Assembly (NCBI GenBank): GCA_946122785.1
Contig: CAMGYJ010000011.1
Coordinates: forward strand, 43,550,513-43,614,512
Direction of reading: 5' to 3'
Length of the DNA stretch: 64,000 nucleotides
Origin: Linum tenue
Taxonomy: Eukaryota; Streptophyta; Magnoliopsida; Malpighiales; Linaceae
Shown here: piece by piece, positions 51,302 to 61,968 of the stretch
How positions within the stretch are numbered: position 1 is the first letter of the stretch
Layout: the number at the start of each line of letters is the position of its first letter
Notes under the pieces: model-generated
What the model was told of the DNA's origin: nothing
Databases searched by the model: none
The model's input: the letters and a program-made list of their open reading frames with translations, nothing else
Program-made: the position numbers and the translations under genes

Positions 51302-53947
51302 GACTCTGGTGAGAAAATCAAAATGTCACAAAGCTAGACCAGAATTCTCGCAGGAATTCTTTACACCCTTTGATCAAGCTGAACCTGTTCCTCAGCTTGA
51401 TTCAAAGCCACTGATTCCCAAACCCAATCCCTTGCCCTTTGCCACAAATAAATTCCTGTTTGATTCAGTGCCTTATGCCTTCCCCTGCTGCTCCTTTAAG
51501 TAGTCGTTGTAGGAGCCGTTTGATGTTTGAATTTGTGCAGAAGGGGTAAGTTGATCAGCTGGCCCTTGATTCGTGGTTGATTGATCAGCTGGGCCTTGAT
51601 TTGTAATTGATTGGTTTGCTCCCCCTTGATTGATGATCTGGCAATCTCCTAACTTGCTCCTAACCATCTCAACAGGCACGACGGAAACTCTCCTCCCCAA
51701 TTCTCTGCTCAAATACCTCGACTTTGTTCATCCTCCATCAGAGAGCTCTCTCCTTCAGAACCACGCAGCGATGCGCGGCAAAATCGAGTTTATCGCTGCC
51801 TCAATTTTCTATGTCAGTCTTCTTCATCGATGGCAGACCGTGGCTGAGATGGCGGTGGTCTCCATTCATCCTTGATTGAGCTCTCTCTCCTTCACAACAA
51901 CCGCAACGACGGCAGCGACACAAAATCGAGTTCCACGCTGCTCACTTCTTCTCCGTCAGAGCTCTCTACCAGATCACATATCTACTGTCGTCGTTCTTCA
52001 TCGATGGCAAACCAAGATGGTGGCTGAAGGGCGGTGGTCGTCGGAACTAATCGTGGTGCTTCTCTAATGTCGTCGATGCATTCTTCCTGTCTAGATCTCG
52101 TTTCTCATCCTTCGATGGAGATTATGGTGGTCGTCAGAGCTTGAACCTAGGCGTTGCAGAGGAATTGGCTGGGAGTCGGGGTACCCTGGTTTGAAAAGGA
52201 TCTTGAGCTTAAAAATGGCGTGGTGCTTCAGCGAGCGCTTGTTGTTGAGAAGAATCGCGCACCTGCCGGACCGAAAGAGGCTATTGGCGAGAATCGTGGA
52301 TCCGTCATTGCTGGCGTACCAATTGGTTATCATTAGTTAAAAAAAATAACACAGTAATGGTGATAATGGATCACCTTGAGGCAGTGATACTATCTAACCT
52401 AATCACCAACAACAAGAATCTAGGTAATTTATATTGGTATTTAGTCATTCTAATCACAAATATTTCTAACACCAAAAACCCCCAGTGCAAACCACAAACG
52501 CAATAAAACAACCCACAAAAAACATACCGGAAACCTCCTAATGCAAACCACAAATTCGCTAAAACATATCAGAAACTCCACAAAGCAAACCATAAATATT
52601 TTGAAAAGCACACCAGAAACCCCCTAATGCAAACCACAAACACGGTAAAGCAAAACACACAAAGCAAACAAAAAACGTCCTAATGCAGACCACAAAAGTT
52701 TCGAAAGCACACCAGAAACTTCTTAATGCAAACCAGAAACCCCCTAATGCATACCACAAATCTCCTAAAACAAACCAGAAACATCCAGTGATCGTTGACC
52801 GTTGACCGGTCCATGAAGTTCGTTGACCAAACTGCAACGACCGTCAGTGAGCAGATTTTGTTGCTGATAAGCATATTCCGACCCCGATGACTAGATTCCA
52901 ACGACGGTAATCATATTTCGACCACGGTGAGCATATTCCGGCGACAATGGGCATATTCCGACGACAAAAAACATATTCCGGTGATCGGCGACCAAAATTT
53001 TGGGCAGAAAATACCTTTTATTATTATTATTATTATTTAAACATATTTTTCATAATGACAATTATACCCCTGCTTTGATTTTAGACTAGGTTAATTCAGC
53101 TAATAAAAAGTCATCACAATTCTAGTTTCCTATTGGTTGGAGACTAGTGTTGTTACAATAACAACACAAGGGGTGTTGTCACACTATCTAGTCCCTCTTC
53201 ACACCATCGATAAAAAGAACGGTACATACTATTCGGATGAAAATTCATGAATTTGGGACGGGATTTTCTAAATCATATTCATTTTCATTTTCATATATTC
53301 GAATTCGTACTCGCAACATATACTTGTGGGAGAAGATTTGCAACATCATCTTCATACCCTGTAGTTTTTGGGTACTCAGTAGCACTTGCCTCGTATATCC
53401 ACCATCACTATACATATAATTTAGCAAGTAGATATTTAATTATAATAAAAACACTAAATGAACCTAATAAATCATGAAATCAACAAAATACAATCATTTT
53501 TTATACAAACTCAAAATATAAAATCTTAAAACATTCATTGATCATAGGACAAAATACAATACTATCTAAATCATTTGTTTCCGCCTCTAACACATCTACT
53601 AAAAAATAAATAACTAACATAATCTTGTTAACAAGGAGGAAAGAATTGAAAAAAATGAAGGGTGAATTGAAAGAAATTAAAGCCCATATAGGGTTTTATT
53701 TTGGTGGCTAAACCACACCCGTCCTATTTCCATCAATTTTTTTTGGTTTTTAACCACACCCAATGCCATCCCGCCATCCCTTTATATGGACAACTGGTTC
53801 AATAATACTTTGTGACGAGAATGTGATTATTAAGTTGATTTGTGAATTTGAAAATTATCATTTCCCCCCTCTTTAATGTATGAGTATTACATAGGTTATT
53901 GTTTATAATTTATAGAATCAACCTGCTACATCCGGTGAGGGGAGCTT
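51302..53947. repeat. Unassigned region with several tandem repeats
   Basis: No known protein. 51540-51630 has about three copies of a TTGATCAGCTGGCCCTTGAT-like unit. 51735-52080 has two diverged copies of a unit of roughly 150-200 bp (each with GAGCTCTCTC, CAAAATCGAGTT and TTCTTCATCGATGGCA). 52440-52790 is a minisatellite with irregular units containing CCTAATGCAAACCACAAA. 52871-52982 repeats GCATATTCCGACGAC-like units. 53230-53785 has inverted ATTCATTTTC/CCATCCC features of a hAT relic. Starting at 52323 there are 35 bp identical to the hAT interior at 46328. Confidence 0.55.
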
Positions 53948-53958
53948 AATTAGTACGA

Positions 53959-54966
53959 TCTTCCTCGATTCTCCCATCCGAAATACCGGTCAAAATCGGA
54001 GATCAGATTTACTTGGTAGCGGTGGCGCCGGAGCCAAACATCAAGCCGCCGCTTGCAACAGGGAAATCCACCGTCCTTGGAAACTGGAAAGGCAAAGGTA
54101 GTATTTACTACACTCGACATGAAGATATGGAAGACAGAGCCCCCATGCTCGTGCGAAAGAGAGTTATGAGATGGGTCCCAAAATTGAAAGCACCACAATC
54201 AATTACTCATCTGAGCATCCCATCTGACGAACCATCTTCCTCCCATTCCACATCTGTTAATTTACCATACCCTCCCATTAATAGCACCATGGACCCTTGC
54301 CCACCCATCTCAAACCCACCATCTAGTGCTACCTATCCGAAACCCAATTTCATAATGGGCCCAAACCCAACAAGAAGCCCAAATTCTTTTCATGGGGCAC
54401 ACAATCATCTCTCATCTAACCTTAGCCCAATGGTAAAATTCCCCGTATGCAAACCATCATTTTCTAAATTCCCAAATCTAAACCTTGCGATCAGTTCTTC
54501 CCCGACCCTCACCTTTTCAATTCTACCCAGCCCTCGTCTACGCGATCTCCCCCCTACCATCTATTCGCTCCTTCTATCTAAAACACCAGCTTCCTCCAAC
54601 ATTTTGATTCCCTCATTTATCCAACCTCTCTTCCCATTATCCTCGCCTCCGCAATCCCAATCGAACAGAAATCTAATTGCCCCTATTCCTCCCGTCTCAA
54701 CTCTCCCACCGGATCCACCAGACATTTCGACCCAACTCCTGACGGTAGGCAGTACCGTTTCAAGACTCATAGACCTCTCTTACCAAGGATCCGTGGCAGC
54801 AGCAGAAGATATGGTCCAGGAGAACTTAGCTTCGTCCTTAATTATTGACGAAAAGACACGAAGAGAATTGCGCAGGCTATCTTTCTCCGTAAACTTCAAA
54901 GTCACAGATTCTCAACAAAGGCGCTCTAGGTTTGGTCCTCCTCCCCTCGACCATAATGAATTTTAA
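53959..54966 (+). pseudogene. LINE ORF1, C-terminal part
   Basis: Open from the LINE 5' junction to TAA 54964-54966, lacking its own start. It reads VAVAPEPNIKPPLATGKSTV, then a long Pro/Ser-rich low-complexity middle, and ends RRSRFGPPPLDHNEF. In plant LINEs the ORF1 tail after the zinc knuckle is Pro/Ser-rich like this; the N-terminal domain and zinc knuckle are missing here, consistent with 5' truncation during insertion. Confidence 0.7.
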
Positions 54967-57900
54967 TATTATCTCATGGAATGCAAGAGGCCTTTGAAGT
55001 TCTAATAAAAGAGGAAAAGTTCGTCAATTTCTGAAGCCCTGGAGACCAGATATATTGACTTTGCAAGAAACAAAATGAAAAGAGGACAAACCCAGCTTAG
55101 TTCGCAATATTGGAGGCAACAATCATTTCCAATGGATCCACAAAACCTCTAATGGAGCTTCTGGGGGAATTCTGGTTATGTGGAAAAGGTCAATGTTTAT
55201 TTTGGAGGACTCAGTTATTGGAAATTTCTCTGTGTCTTGCTTGTTTCGCTGCTCCTCTTCAAACTTTCGTTGGGTTTTTGTTGCTGTCTATGGCCCTCAA
55301 GAATTGACAGACAAGAGACATTTCATCCAAGAACTCCACCAAAGCTACGACAGGTGGAAGGTCCCAATATGCTTCACAGGGGATTTCAATATGATTAGAT
55401 ATGCTGCAGAAACTACAGGAGAAACAAGGAATTCTACCGAGTTGTCTCTCTTCAATGATTTCATCGAAGACAGGGCTCTCATCGATCTCCCACTTTCTGG
55501 TGGTCAATTTACCTACAACACTTTGAGAAATCGGCCAACAATGTCTCGCTTAGACAGATTCCTCATATCAACCGATTTTGATATAGAGTTCCCAAATAGC
55601 ATTCAGTCGGCTCAAGTCAGGGCACTTTCTGACCACAATCCTGTTTTACTTCGTTGTGGCTCTCATACCATTATTAGAAGGCCATTCCGGTTCGAGAATA
55701 TGTGGACCATGAACAGCGAGCTTACTTCATTACTATCTCAATGGTGGAATGATAATAGTCTCACAATCAGGTCACCATTCGACTTTGCTTCCCGCCTGAA
55801 GTATCTGAAGTCTAAGCTGAAAGTCTGGAATGTTTCTGAATTTGGGAGTGTCGATGTGCAGAAACAACACATTCTTAGTCTCATACACGATCTAGATATC
55901 TTGGAAGAGTCGGGACTTCTTACCGACAATGACAGGATCAAGAGAGGCCTACTCAAATGTGACTTGGACTCGATCCTAATCAGAGAAGAGGTCTACTGGA
56001 GGCAGCGCTCTCGAGAAGTATGGTTAAAGTTTGGCGATAAGAACACTAATTTCTTCCATCGCGCAGCAAACTACAACCGTCGCAGAAATTTCATATCTAA
56101 AATTGTGGTAGGAGGAATCACTTTTGAAGGCCAAATGGAGATCAGAAAGGCTGTGGTGCACTTCTATCGTGTCCTGTACTCTGAGCCAAACAGAATAAGG
56201 CCCATCCCCAACAACCTCCAGTTCCACTCTCTAGATTATGAGGCTTCCCATGAGTTAGAGAAAGATTTTACAGAGGCTGAAGTTTGGTCTGTTATTCAAA
56301 ACAGCTCCATCGATAAAGCGCCGGGACCGGACGGCTTCAATTTCAAATTCTAGAAAGTTTATTGGGATATTGTCAAGGTGGATCTTCTATCTTCTCTACT
56401 GCACTTCCAAGAACATGGTATTCTCCCAACGACAGTAAATAGTACGTTTTTAGTGCTTGCTCCAAAAAAGGAATTCATCGAAGACATACGAGACATCCGA
56501 CCTATTAGCTTGATTGGCAGTGTTTACAAAATCATCGCAAAGCTTGTGGCTCCCCGCATGAAGAGGTATATGAACATTCTAATCTCTAATTCTCAACTGG
56601 CTTTTGTTCATGGCAGACAAATCTTGGATGCAGCCTTAATAGCTAATGAGCTTATCGACACACGACAGAAGAGTGGTTATCCGGGAATCATTCTGAAACT
56701 AGACATTGAAAAAGCTTTCGATCATGTCAATTGGGAATTCCTTCTCTATGGTTTGAAAAGAATGGGTTTTGGTGAAAGGTGGATATCATGGATTCGAGCA
56801 GCTATCTCATCAGTCCACTTTTCAGCACTTTTAAACGGGGAATCTACAGGTTACTTCAAAAGTCAAAGGGGATTACGTCAAGGTGATCCATTATCACCAT
56901 TTCTCTTCATAATAGTGATGGAAGGGCTTTCTCTCATTTTCGACAAGCTTAAGGAAGCTGGTCTCATTTTTGGATTTTTCATGAATCATGCTGCTTTCAA
57001 TGGCGAAGTTACTCACCTACTCTATGCGGATGATACTCTACTATTCTGCGATGCAAATCCCAACACCATCTTACATATTAGAGCAGTCCTTTCTAGTTTT
57101 GAGGTAATTTATGGCCTCAAAATTAACCTGGGAAAATCGAAATTGTTCCCTGTCGGAAATGTTGCATCTGTGGATCATTATGCTTCACTATTGGGCTGTA
57201 CAGTCGGGACACTCCCTTCCACGTATCTTGGGCTACCTTTGGGAGCTCACCCATCATCTACATCTACGTGGCAGCCGGTGGTTGACTGCTTGACTAGAAG
57301 ACTATCTTCGTGGAAAGGAACCTTTCTTTCTCTTGCGGGTCGGATTGTACTCATCAAAAGTGTGCTTTCAGCTCTAACTGTATATTATATGTCGCTTCTA
57401 CTTGCCCCCATTAGCATTATTCACAGGCTTGAGGCAATCATGAGAAGATTCCTTTGGTCTGATGGAGTGGACAGCAACAAGATTCATTTAGTTGGCTGGA
57501 ATATTACGAAGGCTGCTTACAACAAGGGTGGTTTGGGCTTGAAAGATCTACACCATTTTAATATATCCCTCTTACTCAAGTGGTTTTGGCGTTTCCATAC
57601 AGATTCTCAAGGTTGGTGGAGGTCACTCCTAACATGCAAGTTCAATTATCCACCATGCTCATGGAATTTGAAGGTTATTACAGGAGCTATGCACTTTTCT
57701 ATTTGGAGGCGTATTCTTAAAGTGGAGCGCTACTTCTGGCTTACAGCGGTAGCCAAACCGGGATCAAACTCCTCTTTATCCTTCTAGAAGGATCCTTGGT
57801 TGCCGTCTTGCATCCTCTCAGAATATTTCCCCAGTCTATTTGCTGCAGCAACTAATCCCAATGTTCTTCTCAGAGAAGCATATCTGCTTCAACAAGGCGA

Positions 57901-58621
57901 AATTAATTGGAATATAGTTTTCAACTACACGTTCATGGGGGATATTCAAAGGCAACTTCTACAGTTTAAAACTGTACTTAGCACCGCCACTCCTCTATGG
58001 TTACAAGGTGAAGTTGATTCTTTACATTCTCTACTCCCTGAGAAAGTCTTATCCGTCTATGCAGCCTATCATCATATTACCCAAGGAAGTTTCCCAGGAT
58101 TTGGAGAATTCCCAGCCGCACCAACAAAAGTTTCAGCATTTAGTTGGTTGGTTTTTCAAGGTAAAATTCTTACTGTCGATCAACTTCAAATAAGAGGATG
58201 GTGTTTACCCAATCACTGTTGCATGTGCTTTGCATCCGAAGAATCATCGGACCATTTACTTCTTCATTGCAAGTTCGCAACTCGTGTTTGGAACTATTTT
58301 CACTTTCGCCTACAGTTGTTGGGACCAAGACCAAGGCTGTGCAAGGAATTATTTTTGGAATGGAAATCGTTTTCTAGAGGATGTCGCTTCAGGAAAGTGC
58401 AACGTTTACTTCCAATTATGATATTCTGGCACTTGTGGATTGAAAGAAACGCAAGAATTTTCAGTAATAAGATTGGAAGTGTACATGCTGTCACCAATCG
58501 TATCTGCAGAGCAGTATGCGAATGCTCTCTCACAAATAAGCTGGTCTCCTCCCAGGACAGTTATTCTCTTTATTCTTTGTATTTTGGGACCAATTCTGCT
58601 CCTGCTTTTCAACCTCCATGA
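54956..58621 (+). pseudogene. LINE ORF2: endonuclease, reverse transcriptase, zinc-binding
   Basis: A single reading frame from ATG 54956 to TGA 58619-58621, broken only by TGA 54995-54997, TGA 55076-55078, TAG 56351-56353 and TAG 57785-57787. The apurinic-type endonuclease comes first (FNIISWNARGL, LTLQETK, FTGDFNMI, LDRFLIS, SDHNPVLL). Reverse transcriptase follows (DKAPGPDGFNFKF, LDIEKAFDHVNW, RGLRQGDPLSPFLF, LLYADDTLLFC with catalytic YADD). The RT zinc-binding region is near the C terminus (WCLPNHCCMCFASEESSDHLLLHC). The four stops fit single C-to-T or G-to-A changes (such as CGA to TGA, TGG to TAG). With no frameshift in 3.6 kb this is a fairly young, inactive copy. Confidence 0.9.
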
Positions 58622-58757
58622 AACTTATCATGATGTAATTTTCATTCTCCTGTCATTTATCTTTTTTACTTGTATTTGGAGTTAGTCTATTTCTTATAGA
58701 CCCTCCACCTATTAGAAATAAAATTCTCTCGCATTCATAAAAAAAAAATTAGTACGA

Positions 58758-59250
58758 GATTATCCATTTTATGTAAATTCCGCACGATTTTACTTTTAGA
58801 TATCCCATAATTCCGTGACGACCCTTCCCAACCTAAATTTACTTGACCCGACCTAATTCTAATTGTCAGGTCTAAGTTACTATTTTCTAATCAGAATGCC
58901 GAAAGAAAAAATCTCTCCACCCTGATAAACACAAATTCAACAACGACCATACAAATGTCCCTCATTCCGGATCAGCCATCCTTATTTTGAAGTCCGATTC
59001 CGCAAAAATGAGCATTAATGACCATGCCCGCTTTGCTTGTTCCGACACCCGTCATCAGGCGCTTTAATTTTTGTGGGAAAGGTAAGCACTTGGGTTTTGC
59101 TTCTCGTGATGAGCAGAAACGAAACTTTTTTTTTTTTGGTAAAGTCGTCTCATCACGAGATCCCTCTACGTTTCGCAACTATATTGCCCGGCCGACCATA
59201 TCAACGTAACCCCAAACCCAAACCCCCAACCCGCTCGCTCTCTTCGCATA
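58758..59250 (+). promoter_or_regulatory. Upstream region of the DUF688-like gene
   Basis: About 490 bp with no gene. It contains a perfect 12-bp inverted repeat (TCTCGTGATGAG 59102-59113, CTCATCACGAGA 59149-59160) around a T-run. CTATATTGCC near 59179 is a weak TATA candidate, about 70 bp before the ATG. Confidence 0.45.
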
Positions 59251-60042
59251 ATGGACGAACCAAACCAAGAGCCTCATCGCTACGAAACCAGGAAGCTCGA
59301 CTTCAATTTGCCGCTCTTGTCCACTAGGCGCCACGGCCGCCGCGACGACGACGACGACCAAGTGGAGCAGCTCTCCTGTAGCACGGCCGCAAACTCCATC
59401 AATCTTCCTCACCGCGTTCCCTTCTGCTGGGAACGGGCTCCCGGCCGGCCGGTCAACGATGCGGGCGACGACCAAGACGACTGGACTCCCCGCCTCCGGC
59501 TGCCGCCATGCAGATGGCATCCCACGCAAACAGACGACGTCGTTCAGGACGAAGGGTGTGATGCTGACGTGGACGAGGACGGGTACGAGGGAGATTATTA
59601 TTATAATAATAATAGTAATAGCTACTCCAACGTGGACGCGCTGTCGCTGACGGAGGCCATCGACATCGCCCAGAGAGGCGACGGCGAATTCGGCCGCCGC
59701 GAGAGGTTTAGTGTCAGCAGCAGTAGAAACGGCAACGACGGTGCTGGCGGCGGCGGCGGATCACCGAATTTCATGATGGAGAGGTTCCTACCGGATGCCA
59801 CGGCGCTGGCGGCGTCGTCGGTGCTCTACTCGACCAACAAGATGCTCCCGTTCTATGCGCCGGATTCGGACTCGCCGGCGTCGGTGGTTTCGGACAAAGG
59901 GTGTGGGCTGGATGCTCTGCTGCCGTGGCGGACCAAACACAAGCTGTGCAACGCCAAGAGCCCCGTACGACGACAAGCGCCGCAGCCTCCGCCATGGCTT
60001 AGTGCGAAGCAAAAGAGAGATCATCGTTCGGCTGGTAAGTAA
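59251..60042 (+). CDS. DUF688-like plant protein, single exon
   Basis: 263 aa from ATG 59251 to TAA 60040-60042. It is acidic in the first half (DDDDD, DEDGYEGDYYYNNNSN) and basic at the C terminus. VPFCWERAPGRPV near residue 54 matches the VPF-WE-PG-P signature of the DUF688 family, and NFMMERFLPDATALAASS near residue 175 matches its second conserved motif. The function of this plant-specific family is not known to me. No signal peptide or membrane segment is seen. The coding part is strikingly GC-rich against the AT-rich flanks, as is common for intronless plant genes. No close neighbour shares its strand in a way that suggests a functional link. Confidence 0.75.
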   Translation: MDEPNQEPHRYETRKLDFNLPLLSTRRHGRRDDDDDQVEQLSCSTAANSINLPHRVPFCWERAPGRPVNDAGDDQDDWTPRLRLPPCRWHPTQTDDVVQDEGCDADVDEDGYEGDYYYNNNSNSYSNVDALSLTEAIDIAQRGDGEFGRRERFSVSSSRNGNDGAGGGGGSPNFMMERFLPDATALAASSVLYSTNKMLPFYAPDSDSPASVVSDKGCGLDALLPWRTKHKLCNAKSPVRRQAPQPPPWLSAKQKRDHRSAGK

Positions 60043-60994
60043 GGCGTGCGCTGCGCTGCGGGGATGTAATTAATTAATTAAGTAGACATGTTAATTAATT
60101 GTTTGGACTTTTTAAAGCTAAAGATGAAATGTTATTTGATGGTATGTTTGTATGGCTAGGAATCTATTCATTCTTTATCGTGAATATGTATGGTACGACT
60201 GAAAAATTATAGTTGCCTTGTAATTTTTTTTCCCGCGATGTTATCCAATAAAAATACCATAGGTGTTTTTTTTACTTTAGGAAAATAGTCAAGTCCGGTT
60301 AATTGGATTGTTTTGGCCGGTTAACTGGGTTGCATCTTTTCCAAACCTCTATATAAAAATTGGATTGGATCGAATCCAATTATTTTCAATTTCAGCTTTC
60401 AAAGGGGGAAAAATAATTAAATTTCGTCAATTAATCTGCTTGTACTAACAACACACTAAAGCTAAATTCATTAAATAATCCACATTGATTTATTAAACGT
60501 TAACTAGAATAATTAGCTAGGTACAAGCCAATAGTAGAAAAGGAAAAAATAATTAAATTGATTATAAATAGTTTGTACTATACTTAACTTTAGACTAAAA
60601 AAATTATTAGTTTCTCCTATCCAATTTAGTTTACTCTATTATTTGTTTATACTATTTGATTCTTCCAAAATTACTTTGATTTTCTACTCAATTAAATTCT
60701 CATTATCTTTTTAGGTGAGTCTAGTTAACTGATTCATTATCAATTTTGTTACTATTCGTTTTTTTTATTAAATTTCTCAAATAATCAATTTTTTAATTAC
60801 ATCTTACTATTTAAACCATTGTCCCTCTTTATTTCAAATCATATTAGATAGCTATTATTTTTTAAATAATATTACAATTTTATTTGTTGATTGATGCTTT
60901 GTTTATATTCTATTACATTTTTAGAAGGAAAAAAATTGGGGCCACATTTTGTTTACAAAACAGAGCCTCCAAAATCTCATGACTGGCTCTATTC
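60043..60994. other. AT-rich intergenic DNA
   Basis: About 950 bp, strongly AT-rich, with no open frame or repeat structure worth naming. Confidence 0.5.
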
Positions 60995-61968
60995 TTTTTT
61001 TTTATTTTTTATAAGTGTGATAGATTTTATTAAAACAGACAAGGATCAAGAGAATTGATCCCCAAGAACATAGTTCCAGCAAGCAAAACAACAGTAAAGG
61101 AAACCCAGCCCAGAAGAAAGGCAAAGCCTGCAAGGCGGACCAGACCGCCCCTGCAGGAAGGAAGACGAGAGACAGAAGACGCCGAAAAGGCCTCAAACCG
61201 GTAGAACGGACGAACAGCCAGCAACAACACAAGGGAACCAAAAAAAAAAAGAAACGATCCAAGTACAGTGAGCCCAAAGTCAGCCCGAAACAGTAGACTG
61301 TGAAACAATCCTCAAGCTTTGGAGAGGGCAAACGTACTGCATCAACGACAACCATTCCTCACGATGAACCTCATTCAGAGTGCCAGTTACAAAAACCCAG
61401 TTGAGGAGAGACCTGCAAATCTTATGAAAAATAACTTGCCATTGCACAGACTTGTCTTGAAAGATCCTGGAGTTTCTCTCCTTCCAAATTTCCCATGTGT
61501 ATGCATGTAGGAGCCCCCGAACGAACCCACTCTTCCAAGCTAGCTGACTTCCAACATTCCAGCCAGCGATGACAGCATCCACATGAGCAGGAAAAGGCCC
61601 AACGATCTCTACCATCTGCTGAATAGTATTCCATATTTTATTGCTGAAGGGACAAAGCCAGAAGAGATGATTGATGTTTTCCTCGGCCTCTTTGCACAGA
61701 ATACACATGCTCGCAAGGCTCAATCCTCTTTTTTTCAGATTTTCGTGGGTGAGAACTCGACCATGCTTAAGAAGCCAAAGGAATGCTTTCACCTTCGTTG
61801 GAGCAAAGGAATCCCACACCACTTTGTGAGGGAAGTCAACGATACCAGGAAGTCTATCATGACTGAGTACGGTGTACATAGATTTCACCGAGAAGTCTCC
61901 GCTCATACTTGGTTTCCATATAAGCTTTTCATCCCTAATTTGCGCATCTGGAGAATGGAGAGCTCGAT
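60995..61968 (-). pseudogene. 3' fragment of a LINE ORF2 (zinc-binding reverse transcriptase end)
   Basis: On the minus strand it reads DEKLIWKPSMSGDFSVKSMY, then the RT zinc-binding domain (KVKAFLWLLKHGRVLTHENL, CILCKEAEENINHLFWLC, IWKERNSRIFQ). The frame 61906-61280 is open, and the codons continue upstream to about 61963. A T-rich run at 60995-61016 is the poly(A) tail read from the other strand. It is a 5'-truncated LINE insertion; no clear target duplication was found. Confidence 0.8.

Larger units (their letters stand above)
53948..58757 (+). mobile_element. L1-type LINE, 5'-truncated, with target-site duplication
   Basis: The LINE body is 53959 to about 58748, ending in an A-run after AATAAAATTCTC. 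AATTAGTACGA occurs at 53948-53958 and again at 58747-58757, partly overlapping the poly(A), so the insertion ends are well defined. It carries the C-terminal part of ORF1, which overlaps the ORF2 start by 11 nt. ORF1 is open from the first LINE base with no ATG until about 54127, so the insertion is 5'-truncated inside ORF1. Confidence 0.9.

Noticed and set aside
51540..51630. CRISPR-like array
   Set aside because: Only about three diverged repeats without unique spacers, in a plant genome; a simple tandem repeat explains it.
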